Of a stretch of 64,000 nucleotides of DNA, positions 22,190 to 35,316 are shown one piece after another (position 1 is the first letter of the stretch; every line of letters starts with the position of its first letter). Source of the stretch: Drosophila persimilis (Eukaryota > Arthropoda > Insecta > Diptera > Drosophilidae). The DNA is taken from NCBI RefSeq assembly GCF_003286085.1, contig NW_020825288.1, positions 19,902,001-19,966,000 of the forward strand. The letters run 5' to 3'. Both the position numbers and the translations under genes were made by a program. The notes under the pieces were generated by a model that did not search any database, had not been told where the DNA came from, and worked only from the letters and a program-made list of their open reading frames with translations.

Positions 22190-25100
22190 ATAGTTTTTGG
22201 TGTAATTTGTGGATTTTGAGTATATCTTGTGAATGCGGTCACACAGCTCCAGTCTCCAGTCTGTTTTGCTTCCTAGTTTTAACTTCAACGCTTGCCTTTA
22301 AGCCAAAACCGAGTATCGAATCAACTTCATTTTTGAGCCAATTATATTTGGCATGGGAAGTTCAACAAGTGTTAAAGACCAAATCTGCTGATGGTCGGTT
22401 GAAGGCTGAACGCTGATGGTTGCTGGTTGCTGGTGATGTGATGATGATGATGGTGAATGACGTCGTCGCCAGGCGCGCACGTTGGCCATTAGTTTATTAC
22501 CATGTAATTGACTCAACGCTTGTCAGTCGCCGTCGGTGACGATGGCTTCTGCGCGGCTTTAATGTGCCTGCATTTAATGCCGAAACCAGCGCCGACATCA
22601 ACACCAGAAATCCCAACAACGACAGCCCATCAAAGTCAAAGCGGTCTGTCTGTCCGTGTGTCTATCCGTCTGTCTGTCCGGCTGGCGTGATTAGCTGGAA
22701 TGGCCCGACTGCACCTTTGGCCTGGCCCCCCCTTATCATGGCTTCGAATAGCCCAGAGTTTCGTAAGCTCAGATCGGGGATTGAATCGTCTCAGAGCCTA
22801 ACACACGGCCTGCTATAAAATTCATTAAAAACTTTGCCTGACCGCCTCAAAATGCCCAAAAAATATATGAGGGAGAAGAGTGTAAGAAATAAAAAGAAGA
22901 AAACATTTAACTGTGGAAAAACTTTGGCAAGTCCAAGCTGTCGACAGGATGTGCAGCAAACCCAATTGCATATGCCAATGTTGCAAAGTTTTCCCCCAGC
23001 AAAATGTCCCACGCCACACACCAGTGATGACAGCCTCAACAGCTTTAAGTTAAGGTTAGGGAAAGTTAAGGTTAAGTGGGTGGATATGTTTTGGTATTGA
23101 AAAGAATTTTTAAAGAAATAATTATTTATTTATTTTTTGATAAGCACAGAAGACGAAAGAAAGAAAACAGCTTACAAATTTGAGAATTTCAAATAGCCCC
23201 TCCAATTAATGTAAATTTTTGTGCCTGCAAAAAATTCAAAGGTCTGTGGAAAAAAATTGAAACTGGTTTTAAGCTTGTAAAATAATTGTGGCTTACAGAT
23301 TCTGAAAAAGGTATTGATTTGACTTAAGCTCTTTTCAGGTGTTTTTTGTGCCTTAAAGAAAAGCCAAACTCTCATCACTGGCTACCTTCCTCCGTAAACT
23401 AAACGTCCTTGTCACTGGGGCTTGTAAATTTCTATGACTTGCATAAAAAAGGGCTCCCCAGAACGCCTTCCGCTGCTCTGGGTTTCCTTTTTGGTCTAAA
23501 AGTTTCCTGTCGCAAAAGTCGGCCATCGGACAGCGGACAGCGGAATACAGAGGACTATGGACGGGCAGGAAATAAGGAAATGTTTTCAGTCGTATTTGCT
23601 GCCTTAGCAGCGACATTTATCAGTCAGTTGTTGCAATGTCCATTGGGGGTGGCAGGTGGCAGGATGGCGCATGGTGCCTTGTTGGACAATTTTCAAAAGG
23701 AGTCTCAAGTGGCTGCCGCCCGGAGCCTTGCAGCTGACAGCAATCGTTGCAGTTTGTTGCAGGAGCCGCATGTTCGTTGTACGAATATTCTGGTATCTTG
23801 GTAGCCCGGTCTCTGGGCTCTGGCAACGGCAAAGTTCCGTTCCTTCTGCAAACTCACGCGTAAATATGATGAACGTAAGCAGTAAAGTTCTGGCCAACTG
23901 ATAGCCAAACGTTCTTACTTGGCCATCTTATAAACACAAGCTGGCCCTAAAAAAACTTTACCCCAGGTCGGTCGAGGCGGACGGGCTGGGGACTTCTCTG
24001 GTGACGGCTCAACTTTATGGAGGCCACATAGTTGCGGCTTGGCTGCATTTCAAGAATACTGCATCGCTCCCTCAACTCCTTCCTCCATCCGTTTCCTTAT
24101 CTCGTTTGGGGCATTGTCCTGACCATTCCACCTCCATGCCGGACCCGGACCCCAATTCCTCTCCAGCTAAAAATGAAAGTGTGGCCATAATTTTTGCACT
24201 TCTCTGGTGCCTGGTGCCTGGTGCCTGGTGCCTTGTGCCTGGTGTGTGTTGCTGTTGTGTCCGGGTTACTGGGCTTCGGCCCAAAACTTTTCCGTTATTG
24301 ATGCTGTCCAACCAGAGTGCTGACGAGGCTCACCAAAGGCGCTTCGAGGCTACTTGGGAAATAGTTTAAATGCACACTTAAAGGATTTTTACGACGTCAA
24401 CGCTCCGCTCCGTAATTGTTCGGCGTATGGAGTGATAATGGATGCAAAGGCACAGGCAACTGTAATTAAATCTACGACTACTTACACTAGTATGCAAATT
24501 GTTGGGGCATTGTCTTAAGTGAGAGATTGGTAACAGTTGTGGTCGGAATTTTATGCAGATTTGTCTGTGAATCGAAAAGGTGTAGCTGCAATTTGGGCAA
24601 GACTTCTACACGGACTCTAAATGGAGGCAAGTCCCCTGCACACTCCCTTATATTGTGCGGCGATATGAGTACTATATCGGAAGAGGACAAAACATTTGTA
24701 TATAATATAGAGATATTTTAGTGATAAATCCCAAGTCATGTCGGCCAGTGTCTTACACATCTTCGTAGTCTGCTCGAGAGTTATAACTAAGTAGTGCTTT
24801 ATGCCTCTGGGTCATGTTTGTCTGCCTCGTCGTGTGCGTGCTCTCAACTTTTATCCGAAAACTAAAAACAAGATGGCGGTCGCCGTCTGCCCCAGTATGC
24901 GTGTGTGAGTATTTGTGTGCCCCATAGGCACAAAAACTTTAATTTGAGTTATTTGCATGAGTAGTACTCGTACTCGCAGTTGAAATTATATTATAATTTT
25001 ACCACCCGAGCAAAAACAAAAACTTTATCAGTGATAAGGCGTCACACAGACACATCATAGAAGGGAGGAGAGTTCCCCCTATCGAAACGCTCTCATGCTC

Positions 25101-28100
25101 TATTTATCTGCCTGAAATGCTTTTAATGTGAAACTTCAAACCGTAAAACGAAAACTAAATCGGTAGCTGGAACATATGCTCCATGAATGCAAAAACGATG
25201 TCTATGCATGTGGCTCCCTCTCTGTCTCTCCCTTTGTCTGGCGGTTGGTGTTTGAATATGAATATTACCATGTGTGTGGTTTGTGGGCCAAAGTTTTGGT
25301 AGCCAAAAAACAACAAAAGCAAATGCAAAAGCGAGCATGCAAATTCCACCAACTTCGCGACGCAAAATGTTCGCTTAGTTCCAGAAACCGATGAATATTG
25401 AAACATTGCATTTCCCCCCACACCTGAAAGGGGTACCCACAACATATTGGACTGTCAGCAGCTGGCCATTTGACAGCTTGTAAGTCGACACAGGAGGATG
25501 TTGTGCGTTTGGGAAACATTAGCATGTGGATGTCCAATCAAAGAAGCTACAAAGTCAACGCTTATTCAGAATATTACATGTGTTTAAACTCTCGTTCAGT
25601 TGTCACTCATTATCTGTCTGTACCTTTGAATAACAAAAATAACAAAGGATCGTACTTTAACGCGTGATGGGCAACTTGCTAATTGTTTGAAATAAAGCAT
25701 CCGATTTCGTATCCTTTATTAGAAAAATATCATTATTTAATTTATATCTATCACATAAAATGATCACTAAGTATATTACGAGTATCACTACCAACAATAG
25801 CCTCTTATTAAAGCCGTAAACCTTGCGGTTTCTTAGTGATAAAATATATAGTTGTTCAGGTGCTCGAGATCTTTATAGTATTTTTATTTCTTTAATAAAT
25901 GTTAATATGCCCAGAGAAAAAACCATAAAGAAGTACGAATAGTTATACTTACATATGTATATAAATATGTATATTACCCATTTAATATAATATAATTATT
26001 TTAAAGTACTTTATATTTAGATTAAATATTGGTCTCATCAAAAGACATTTTATATTTAAATCAAAGTACATTTTATTTAATTTCTATGGTTTTATGTAAA
26101 AACCGAATATAGAATTTAAATATGGGTGTGCTTCTTTTTGCTATGCCATTTTTCTCTCGTTCAGGGCGTACTTTTTTCTTTTATTCCCTTAAGTCATTTT
26201 GGTTATTATGAGTTGTTAAGTGCTCTTTTCGAGCCTTAGCTTTCAATGGGAGTGAGAGAAAATTAACAATAAAAAGTCAAAGCTAAGAAGTAGCCCATCT
26301 GAAGTACACAATTAAATCTGTTTAAAATTGTGTCTTATCTGGCTTAACCCTTGATTTTCCTCAATTATCTGAAGTCTCCCCTGAAGGCTCCTCGCAAAGC
26401 TAGACGACTTTGTCCGGGCAATTACATAATGTCATAATTGACTAAGGGTAAGCTGCGCCAACTTATGTGCTGACAGCGTGCAGGATTGTGTCCTCCTGTG
26501 TCCCTGTCCAAGGTTATCGCGACAGTTAAAGCGACAATGTCGCATCCGACTGGACTACAGACCCATACCCAGACCCAGACCCGACCCTAATCCAGCAAAT
26601 CACCAGCAGCTGTTTTTTAATTGCTTTTCTGTTATTTTATTATTGCTGCAGTTTGCTGCACTTCAAATTTATCCCACTTCCACCTACCCTCTGACTCTTT
26701 GCCTTTCTCCGTCTGTCTGTTTCTCTTAGTCTCTCGCCCCCCCTTTTTTCCTGCACACTTCTATAGAAACTTATTTCGGTTTAAGTTTTTATCTTTATTT
26801 CTTGCTTGCGGATTAAAAAACAAATACGATGGAGGAGGAGGAAAAAAAAAATAGTGAACGAGCGCCAAGTCAAGGCGAAAAGTAAAAGTTTTTATTTGCT
26901 GTGACAAATTTTTGAGCAGATAAAGCGCGGGAAAGTTCTGTTTCTGTGCAGTGGTTTCGGCATGCACGTCCCGAGCCAGGGGACTCCTGCCAATCCCCTG
27001 AACTGGCTTTACCTTCGAGGCTGCAGCGTTCGGAGCAGCGTTAGCCGTAAATTAAGAAATTTTTTGGCAGAACTAATGTTCCGCATTAGTCAAATGTCAA
27101 AATTGTTTGGCGCGGAGCTGCCGGAGGTGGGTCTTCGGGTCTAGGGTCTCAAAAACAATTTCAAAAGAAGTCGAAACTCAAGAAATGGTGTACACTGGAG
27201 AGCAGGTTAAGGTGCCAGTGGATGTAGGGCCAAAGAAGGAACAAGTTATCGATGGCAATTCGAAAAATTACTTCAGAGAATGCCAGAGCGTTTACATTTT
27301 CAAATACCCTGTTGTTTAGTGAGATTTTTTGGGACAGGTACGAGGCCTAAGGCGGAGGCTTCAATAATTCCCTTTCGGCTTTGGCTCATTTGGGCCGCAT
27401 TGCGCATACGCCTAGCTGCCCGTCCCCCGCAACAAATGCCATGCTAGCCCCGGAAGTAATCGTATATTTGCAATTGAAAAATCCACCGTGACAGGCAGGC
27501 AGCAACAACCACAAAACGTCATGAGTTATGAGCGGTGGCATCGTGTTGGCTTTGTCATTTGGCTAATTGTGGCTCTGGGCAGCTATTAATGCAATATTTT
27601 CTATTTGCCGCTCTTTTGCAGCCCACTCTTTTGCCCCTGCTGCCACACATGTCAGACATAAATTTGTTGCAATTAATTAAGACCGCAACTATCATTTTCC
27701 ACGGCAGTCGGAAAATAGAAACATCACCGCAGCAGCGCCCTCGGGCGGCCAGTTTGTGTTCGATTTGGTTTTCCGTTTGACACTTGATTTATATTACACT
27801 AATTGATTTATTGACAGATTCTCTCTTGGCCACGTCTGCAGTTTGTCGCCTCGCTGCGGCCTTTTAAGGCGCCACCTTTTATACAATACGAATGTATGTA
27901 TGTGCATGCCTTGCCTCGGTCCTTATTTGATTAACGTTCGATTTTCACAATTTATGAAACTTCATTAAAGAGCGCGAAACGCGCGCCGCCGTCACCGTCG
28001 TCCCTGCCACAAATGCGGGCTGCACGTGCAGCATGCGAAAAATGTTAATAAAGTTTTTCCCTCTTGCTGTATTCCACCTTCACCTCAAACACTCCACGCC

Positions 28101-31100
28101 ACTCCTCCCTCCAGTCACCCCTCATCGTCACTCCAGCACGCACTTGCCGTCCGCGTTGGCGTCGCCATCTTCATCATTGCCGCCATTTTTCATCCGAAAT
28201 TGAATTCATTTGGTCCGTATGTGTGTGTGTATGTCTCGCTTTCCCTCTCTCTTCCTTTCTTTTTGCGTACGTGCTGCCTTGTATTTTATTTATGTTTTAA
28301 TTTTGATTATTTTTATGAATTTGCCTGCGGATATTTGAATTTTATTGAGTACTAGTTTGCCCGAATGGAATACCATATTTATTTCTGTGCCTAATGGCAA
28401 CATTTCTATAATGCAAATAATGGCTAAATCTACTTTCAAATTTAATAAAAATTGCGCTAATCGAAGCAATAAATCAAATACAATCCCCTCAATATAAATT
28501 AAAATTAAAGTCAGAGAATAATTTTGTGGATTAAAAATAAATATGAATTTGTGGAATGATGCAAAATAATCAAAAAATAATTGAATATTACATTTTATTA
28601 ACCGGGTTTCCTCAAAACTAAATTACAATTTATCTATGCCTGATTAAAAGAAATGTAATTAATTTAAATGAAACAAAATTAAACATAGAAGATGGATTCT
28701 GTCCAATTCTGAAGGCATTTAGTAAATAATAAATTAAATACAGATAATATATATAATATAATTATGACGTAATAAATTTGGACTGCCTGGAACTGTCTCT
28801 TAACCGAAAATGCAAGTGATTTTACCAAAGAGCAACTCCAAGTACACAGAGTGTTAACACAGTATCTAACCAACAAATACTATCAGTTCCGTGTCACCTT
28901 TCCCTCAATTAAGACCGATGATCCCACTGGTTTAGTGACTGGCCACGCCTTCTGTTTTCCTTTTTCCAAGTGGGAGCCCAAGAGGCTGTGATGCAACTGC
29001 AGCTGCCCGTCCACGACCATTTTTTGTGTGTGTGTGTGTAAGCTACATTTCAAAATGCCAGTTGGGATTATTTAAATTGCAGATTTTTCTCATTGAATTT
29101 GTCGAAATACTTTGGGTGTATAATTTATTTTTGCTTCTGTCCGACTACCGCACACACAATGCCGTTGCTGCTGAAAAATTGCATAAAATTTACAACAAAA
29201 AGTGTAGTTTTGTTTTTTATTTTTTGGTGGTTTTTATATATATATTTGTTTGTTGTATTTTTCGTTGGCCCGTCAACATACGCTTTGCCTATGCATGTCT
29301 GAGAGCCTGTCTGTCATCCAACAAGCAGCGGAAAAAAAGAGTTTTGTGTCGGCTGCATTTGTCAGAAATGTCGTACGATTGTCAAGCAGACGACACAAGA
29401 TGCTAGGATGCCCAGGCATCTTGTGGGGCCAAAGAAATAGGATTTTTATCGCTTACTCTGTGGCTAAACGAACTCAACTTTTTCGGCAAACTTTTGTTCC
29501 AGCTTTGAGTTTATGCAACCCCAAAGCGAATCGTAAACGAAAATGAAAATTCACCAGCATTTGCATAAAGGAAAGGTAAGCAAATGTAAGCGAGTGACAG
29601 ACAAACGAGCCTACACCTGACCAGGGCCACTGAGCGACTGCCAGAGACACGCCTCTCTGCCGGAGCTCCCTCCAATGACGGACCGACCGACTGGCCATTC
29701 GATGGCCAAAAAGTTTATTTAGCCAACATTTGGCAGCACCGCTGCTGCGTTTCTCCCTCTATAGATACTCGTTCTGCTCGCTCGTACTTTTTCCTGCTAA
29801 ACGTTTTCGAATTGACATTTTGACATTTTGGCATAGCAAATTTTGCCTCAGTCTCAGTCAGCCCCCGGGGCTGGGCCTGGAACTGGGACCAAGCCAGGAA
29901 GCTTGAATGCTGCTGGGTCTGGTGACAGCTGAACAGGGGCATTGATGGGAGGACAGCAGCTCCGGGCAGGAAGCTACCAGGAGACAGAAATTATTTACAT
30001 ACTGCTGTGTCAGTTGTCGGACATTAAAGCTGATCCCAAAATGTGTATGAGGTAGTGAAAGATACTCCAGAGCCATTATACAGTTAACTAGAGGAGGTAT
30101 GAACTTTAGGCTTGTAACATCATTAAGTCATGTGAGAAATGGAGACAACTGTACTGTGCCGTACACGTACGTGATTCAGTTGCTGGCATTGCCCAAAATT
30201 AGCATTTTAAACACCTCTTACTTTTGGCCAAATGATGTGGCGCATATGGGAAAAAACGAAACCAAGAGCGACACTGCAGCCTCTTGGCGATTCTACCGTT
30301 CGTCCTGCCATCTGCCTGCCACACGACGCGTGTGCTGTGCTGCCGTTTATGGTCAGTCAAGTCGGCAACATTTTGGCTATCAGCAGACAACCAAATCGAA
30401 ATCGAAGGCGACTGATTTTTGGCTTCCTCACTTTATATGGCCAGGCAGAAACTTTCAATTAACACAAGTCGCATCCTCAGCTGCACAGCCCAAAACGTTT
30501 TTCACGCTCCATGACCAAGTTTGGGCCGCTCAAAAGCCATCGTCAACTTCCAGCGCTGCGACGGCCAGAGAGCAATGCCAAGCGATTGGCCATTAATTGC
30601 CGGACGGTACAGGATTTGAGCTGCCGCCGCGGCGTTTATTAACACCAAATTAATCAAAACAAGCGTTTGACAGCTGAGTGATTTGTGCCTGCCTGGCTCT
30701 GGGCCCAGCCCCAGCCGCAGCCCAAGTCCGTTGTCCGAGCCGTGAATTAAACTCTGGCGCCACCGTTGGATTTTTCTAATTATGTCGTGGCCCCAGCCCC
30801 AGCCCCATTCCGGGTCCCACTCCCACTTGTCGCACACACCCGTTTATGGCCAGGCAGAAATCTCGTTAAAGACCAAACTCAAATCGGGTTCGAAGTTTGT
30901 CGGCCATTTGCCTTTGATCTTCGGCAAAGTCTCTGTGGAAGTCTCTTGTAAACGCGTGCCGCCGGCAAAGAGCAACATTTTGCTGCCTGCCCCTCGATCG
31001 AGGGGCTTTGTACAGCTTTGTAGCTGTAGCTGTATTTGTATCTGTATCTGTCTTGCCACATTAGAAGGCGTCACGCCCATAAATCTTCAGTGGTAAATTG

Positions 31101-32590
31101 AAAGCGCTGATTGAGTAAATGAATAACTGATTGAGTGATTGAATGGGTGAGTGGAGAGCTGAAGAGCGATGCATGTGATTAAAAAAGCGCTGCCATAATT
31201 TGGCTTTAATTGGCTTGACGCGTCGCGTGCTGCTGCTGCTGCTGCTGTTGCTGAAACTGCCACTGCCGACGCCTGGAACGGAACTCGGTGGGTGTTGTGT
31301 GCCACATATTAAGAAAACATGAGCATAATGGCAATTTATACTGTCACTCACACAAACACACGCACTCACACCGACGACTCGTCAGCACACATACACAGAG
31401 TCGCAATTAACATGACATGTTGTACGCGTCGCCTTGATTGGGATTGAGGACTCTGGATGGGAGGCATGTTGGAGGCAATCTCGCGGCTTCAGGATACACG
31501 GCGATTGCATTAACCACAAAACTCCGTTCGATGCTGCAGGTGAAAAGAAACAGCCAATTGAGAGTAGGACAGACCAATAGAATACCCTATGAAGAGGAGG
31601 TTTAATGAAATATGCGAGAGTATATTCTATGGCTTACAGATTACAGAGAGGACTTGTGATGAATAAAAAAGAAACCAGAGAAACGGCTATGCTATATCCA
31701 CACTTAATAGCCTCGTTAGCTGATCGTTGGAAATTTACAAATTTCACCTTAGCCATGGAAATTGTATAATTACTAATAATACGAGTACGAACTCCATAAA
31801 AATTCCCATATGATTAATGAAGATATATCCTTACCACAACCCAGACAGATATGCCCTCTGCTGCCACTTGGACTGCTTAAAAATTCTGTGCGTGACAACG
31901 GGAAGGAGCCACTGCTTAGAGCCACAGAAGGCGAGGCTATAACTTAGTGACTGCTTTAATTTTAATTATTGCGATTTGCCCCTAACTTCCCCAGAGCCAG
32001 GCCGAGAGAGTCTGACTAATTTGCCAACAACATGACACCGACTTGAGCGGCTCTGAACTGCTTGATTAAGTCGAGGCACTCAAACCGTGATTGTTGTTGT
32101 TGTTGCCGTTGCTGCCGTTTTTGCTGGTGGTGCCGCTGTTCGTTGCCGTTGCACATGGTCGTCGTTTTGGTTTTTGGCATGCGCTGGCGTTAATTAAGCT
32201 GCAGCTAAGAGCTGCGTAGCAGAGAAATGCAGCTGCGTGTCGCTCGGTCGTCTGGTAATCTCCGCGGATTAAGCCGACACTCTGGCACAGGCAAGAGGCA
32301 TGTTGTCGTCGTCGTCGTCGCTGGGACCAAACCGTCGTCCGCTGCTCTTTTGCAGGCTTGTTAACAATATTTCGACTTGTTCGCCGACTGACGAGCGGGC
32401 ATCAAACACGCGGCCTGCGGCCAACTGTCAGCCACCAAAAGTCACAGCGGAGCACTTAAACTATCCCAGTGACAGGGACAGGGCAGGTTTTGTTAAATGA
32501 ATGCAAAATACTCTACATACGGTTATGAGCGGTAACACTGAGCGAAAAAACCCCATACATTGCGGAAATAAATGCATCAGTTTCCTTTAG
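22190..32590. other. Non-coding; intergenic or intronic
   Basis: No supportable gene in about 10 kb. Contents: a six-unit 7-mer tandem at 24204-24245, a TG run at 29025-29040, CTG units at 31228-31247, AT-rich blocks at about 25680-26110 and 28360-28760, and TC-rich patches near 26700 and 28240. The 165-codon plus frame at 30099-30596 and the 131-codon plus frame at 23409-23804 show no domain, signal peptide or codon bias convincing enough to call. Confidence 0.5.
24204..24245. repeat. Heptamer tandem repeat, CTGGTGC type
   Basis: Six head-to-tail 7-base units: four perfect CTGGTGC, one CTTGTGC, then CTGGTGT. Perfect inner copies with decayed end copies are typical of a young minisatellite. 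Confidence 0.8.
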
Positions 32591-32591
32591 T

Positions 32592-32618
32592 ATGAACCAC
32601 AGCTAGGTTGTGGTTCAT
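32592..32618. repeat. Perfect 10-bp inverted repeat (hairpin)
   Basis: ATGAACCACA and TGTGGTTCAT are exact complements around the 7-base loop GCTAGGT. The hairpin lies about 350 bases beyond the aldolase paralog's stop codon on that gene's 3' side, in otherwise AT-rich DNA. It could be a structured 3' element or a chance palindrome. Confidence 0.6.
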
Positions 32619-32971
32619 TATTGTGGCTTATATTATATTGAGGAAAATCAATTTCAGTATAATGGTAATTTTCTATAAGAAATAAAAAAATATCCCATTT
32701 TCATCAGAATAGTTTCGCTGTCCAGTACTGTGCCGAGGTGTTTGATTTGCGTTTTTGGGATTACCCTAGTTTGGTCGATTTCGGTGGGTCCTTATCGGTA
32801 CCTTGGTGAAGAAGATGAGGGTAGATGGACATAAACCCTTAATAAGTACGCTTATGTCATTTGCATAATATGTTTTTTTTGGGTCCTTGCTTGTAATTTC
32901 CTAATATCGAATTCCGTTTGTGTATTTTTGTGTATACCTAACCATTTTATGGAGTCGCACTTTATGTTTAC

Positions 32972-34194
32972 CTAGTATTCAAGAGCATCAAAGATTAGCT
33001 TTTCAGTGCCCGCCGAGCCTTCCACAGAGCCAGGAATGTATTTGCCAATGCTGGCCAAGCTGTTGGCCTACAGGTTGCGTGAATAACATTGATTAGCTCT
33101 GTAACATTTTATGTGTAGAAGACTAAACCCACCTTGCAACGCTTGATCAGCTCGTTTTGGGCATTGACGACATTGTCCTTACGGCCGCCCCAGGTACGTA
33201 ACACCGACGACTGCAGGGCCCTATCGAAGGCAAAGGTCATGGCCCAGGGCTTGCACAGTGGGACATTGTTTATGGCATTAAGATTGACAGTGGCCTCCTC
33301 CTCCGATTGATTGCCAGAACAGAACATGACACCTGTCAGATAGCAGATGAGAATTAGCACAAGTCAAACCAGCGTTCTCGTGTTCTAAAACATACCTGGC
33401 ACTGCCGGCGGAACAGTGCGACGTATGGCGAGGACTGTGCATAGCCCTATGTCCGCCGGTAAAGTGCTTTTTTGGCTCTGCATTCCAGGTGTCACAATGC
33501 TGGGCTGCAGGAGAGTGCCCTCAAGGAAGATATGATGATCGTTGAGAGACTTGTAGACGGCGGCCAAGACAGTTTCGGCGACCTTCTGGCACCGGTCCAG
33601 ATCGTGTTCCCCGACGGCTAGGATATCGGGATTGATAATTGGAACCAGACCCTGCGATTGGCATGTGGCCGCATAGCGAGCCAGGACATTGGCATTCTCC
33701 AGAATGGCCTGGTGGGAGGGTGTGTTCTTGCTGATCTTCAGGACACAACGCCACTTGGCGAAGCTGCAGCCCTCCTTCTTGTACTGGGAGCAGCGGGCAG
33801 CCAAGTCGTCTAATCCCTGGGTGGTGAACTCGTCCTCCGAGCCGAAAAGTGCCACAAACTGCTTGTCCACCTTGATGCCCGTTAGGATGCCTTTCTTGCG
33901 CAGCACATCGGCAAAGGGTACGCTGTCGTCCGTCTTCTGGTGTAGCGCCTCGGGTGGAAATATGACGCCAGATATATTCTCGGCTATCTTCGCATCGGTC
34001 GTGAATAATATCTGACGGTACAGACGACGATTCTCTTCTGTATTCTCCACCCCAATCAATTCCAGACGCTTCCCCATCTGCGAACTTGTCTCGTCCACGG
34101 CCAGGATCCCCTTGCCAGGGGCCACCAAACCCTTGGCTATGCAGCTGAGCTCGTCCTGCAGCTCCCTGTCGGGATAATAGAAGTGCGTTGTCAT
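32972..34194 (-). CDS. Fructose-bisphosphate aldolase (class I) paralog, probable pseudoenzyme
   Basis: Class I aldolases cleave fructose-1,6-bisphosphate in glycolysis through a lysine Schiff base. The frame is intact: exon 1 34194-33396, a 63 bp intron, exon 2 33332-33133, a 65 bp intron, exon 3 33067-32972, all with GT-AG ends and matched phase, giving 364 residues, the normal length. Retained are Asp34, Arg43, Lys108, Lys147, Arg149, Ser272, Arg304 and the terminal Tyr364 (rabbit muscle numbers plus one). Changed are the Schiff-base lysine to Gln230 (EGTLLQPS instead of the usual EGTLLKPN) and the catalytic Glu187 equivalent to Asn188 (IINPDI instead of IVEPEI), so normal catalysis should be lost. 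The start has a good fly context (AACAAAATGACA), preceded by an apparent 5' UTR intron acceptor (TTTTTCAG ending at 34203). Introns argue against a retrocopy. D. melanogaster has a second aldolase gene (CG5432/Ald2); orthology is plausible but unproven. Confidence 0.9.
33068..33132 (-). other. Intron 2 of the aldolase paralog
   Basis: 65 bp, donor AAG|GTGGGT at 33132 and acceptor CTGTAG ending at 33068. It separates the barrel core from the C-terminal tail exon ([13 protein letters not shown] to DALEY). As I recall, in the main fly aldolase gene this is where alternative C-terminal exons are exchanged. Here I find only one tail exon. Confidence 0.8.
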
Positions 34195-34394
34195 TTTGTT
34201 AACTGAAAAATTTGGACTATGCCGAAAATAGTTTGGAAATGAGAAGGTAACAAATGGAAATACTCAAATAGTGACAAATAAATCTTTGCAGTTGAGTACA
34301 AAATTGAAAGCGCTAAAATTAAAATTAAACGGAAGAAATACTATGTATGAGAGGGAATATATATATAAAAGATATCATTCGATGAAAATTATTT

Positions 34395-35310
34395 GCGATA
34401 GAGTGTTGTACTCAGAAATATCTTTAAAAATTTGTTTTTAAATTGCCATTACTTTGAGAAAACTTCCATGAGCCTGGAAAAGTACCTTGGTACAGAAATT
34501 CAAGTATTACAATGGGGTCATAATGAAACTTAATGGAAACACAGTCATTCGATAGTATGGCAATTAATAAGTCGTTTCTCAGTAAAATGGATTTAAATTT
34601 ATTTGCTTATCGCTTTTATGGAGATATGGAAATATTATAATGAATATTATAAAGCATATGATATATAGTAATACTGTATCTTTGCTCATACTTCTCGTTC
34701 TTATTTCAAAAGCAGATTGTTTGATAAACAATATCGCTGTTTACCATGTTGATTTATTCATTGTCAAATTTTCAATTTTAAATCAAGATTGAACCAAGTT
34801 CATCTTTATTTATGCGTGTATACTATATTCCACCTGAGTATTTAGCACTTTCGTTCGCCTAATGGCATTATAATTGGACTTTTAATTGCTTTCTCAGAGG
34901 GGGAGTGGGCGGGAGTAGGTTCAGCTACGATAGCCAGAGATAAGAGACGGCGGATTAACCTCTCATTAATAATCTTTGACCGCAACGAAAATTCACTTTT
35001 TACGAGTTTCGCTTTTGACATTTTATGGCAAAAGTTTTTCTAACACAAATTAAGAAGAAAAAGATGCTTAAGTTTGTCATAAGACAATTATGAGAAAAGC
35101 GAAATAACATGAACAAATTAAGTTCAAATAAGGCCCATTTTCAGAGCGTAAATTGAATTTTCCAAATATTTTCTCTTTCTTCTGTGGTCGAGAGCAATTA
35201 TCGGACGGACCTCGGTGCCTGTTGAATTCAATTGATTTGGACTCGACGCGATCTGATGCGATCCGATCCGACTAATTCTAATTGGCGTGGGAAAAGCATC
35301 GAGTGCTCCA
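34395..35310. other. Upstream region of the aldolase paralog, AT-rich
   Basis: No gene. The stretch is AT-rich. Just before it, a TATATATA tract at 34358-34368 lies roughly 165 bp upstream of the aldolase start on the minus strand and could serve as its TATA region, though the repeat is common in such DNA. The last 100 bases become more GC-rich ahead of the TATA box at 35317. Confidence 0.4.
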
Positions 35311-35316
35311 AAATGC

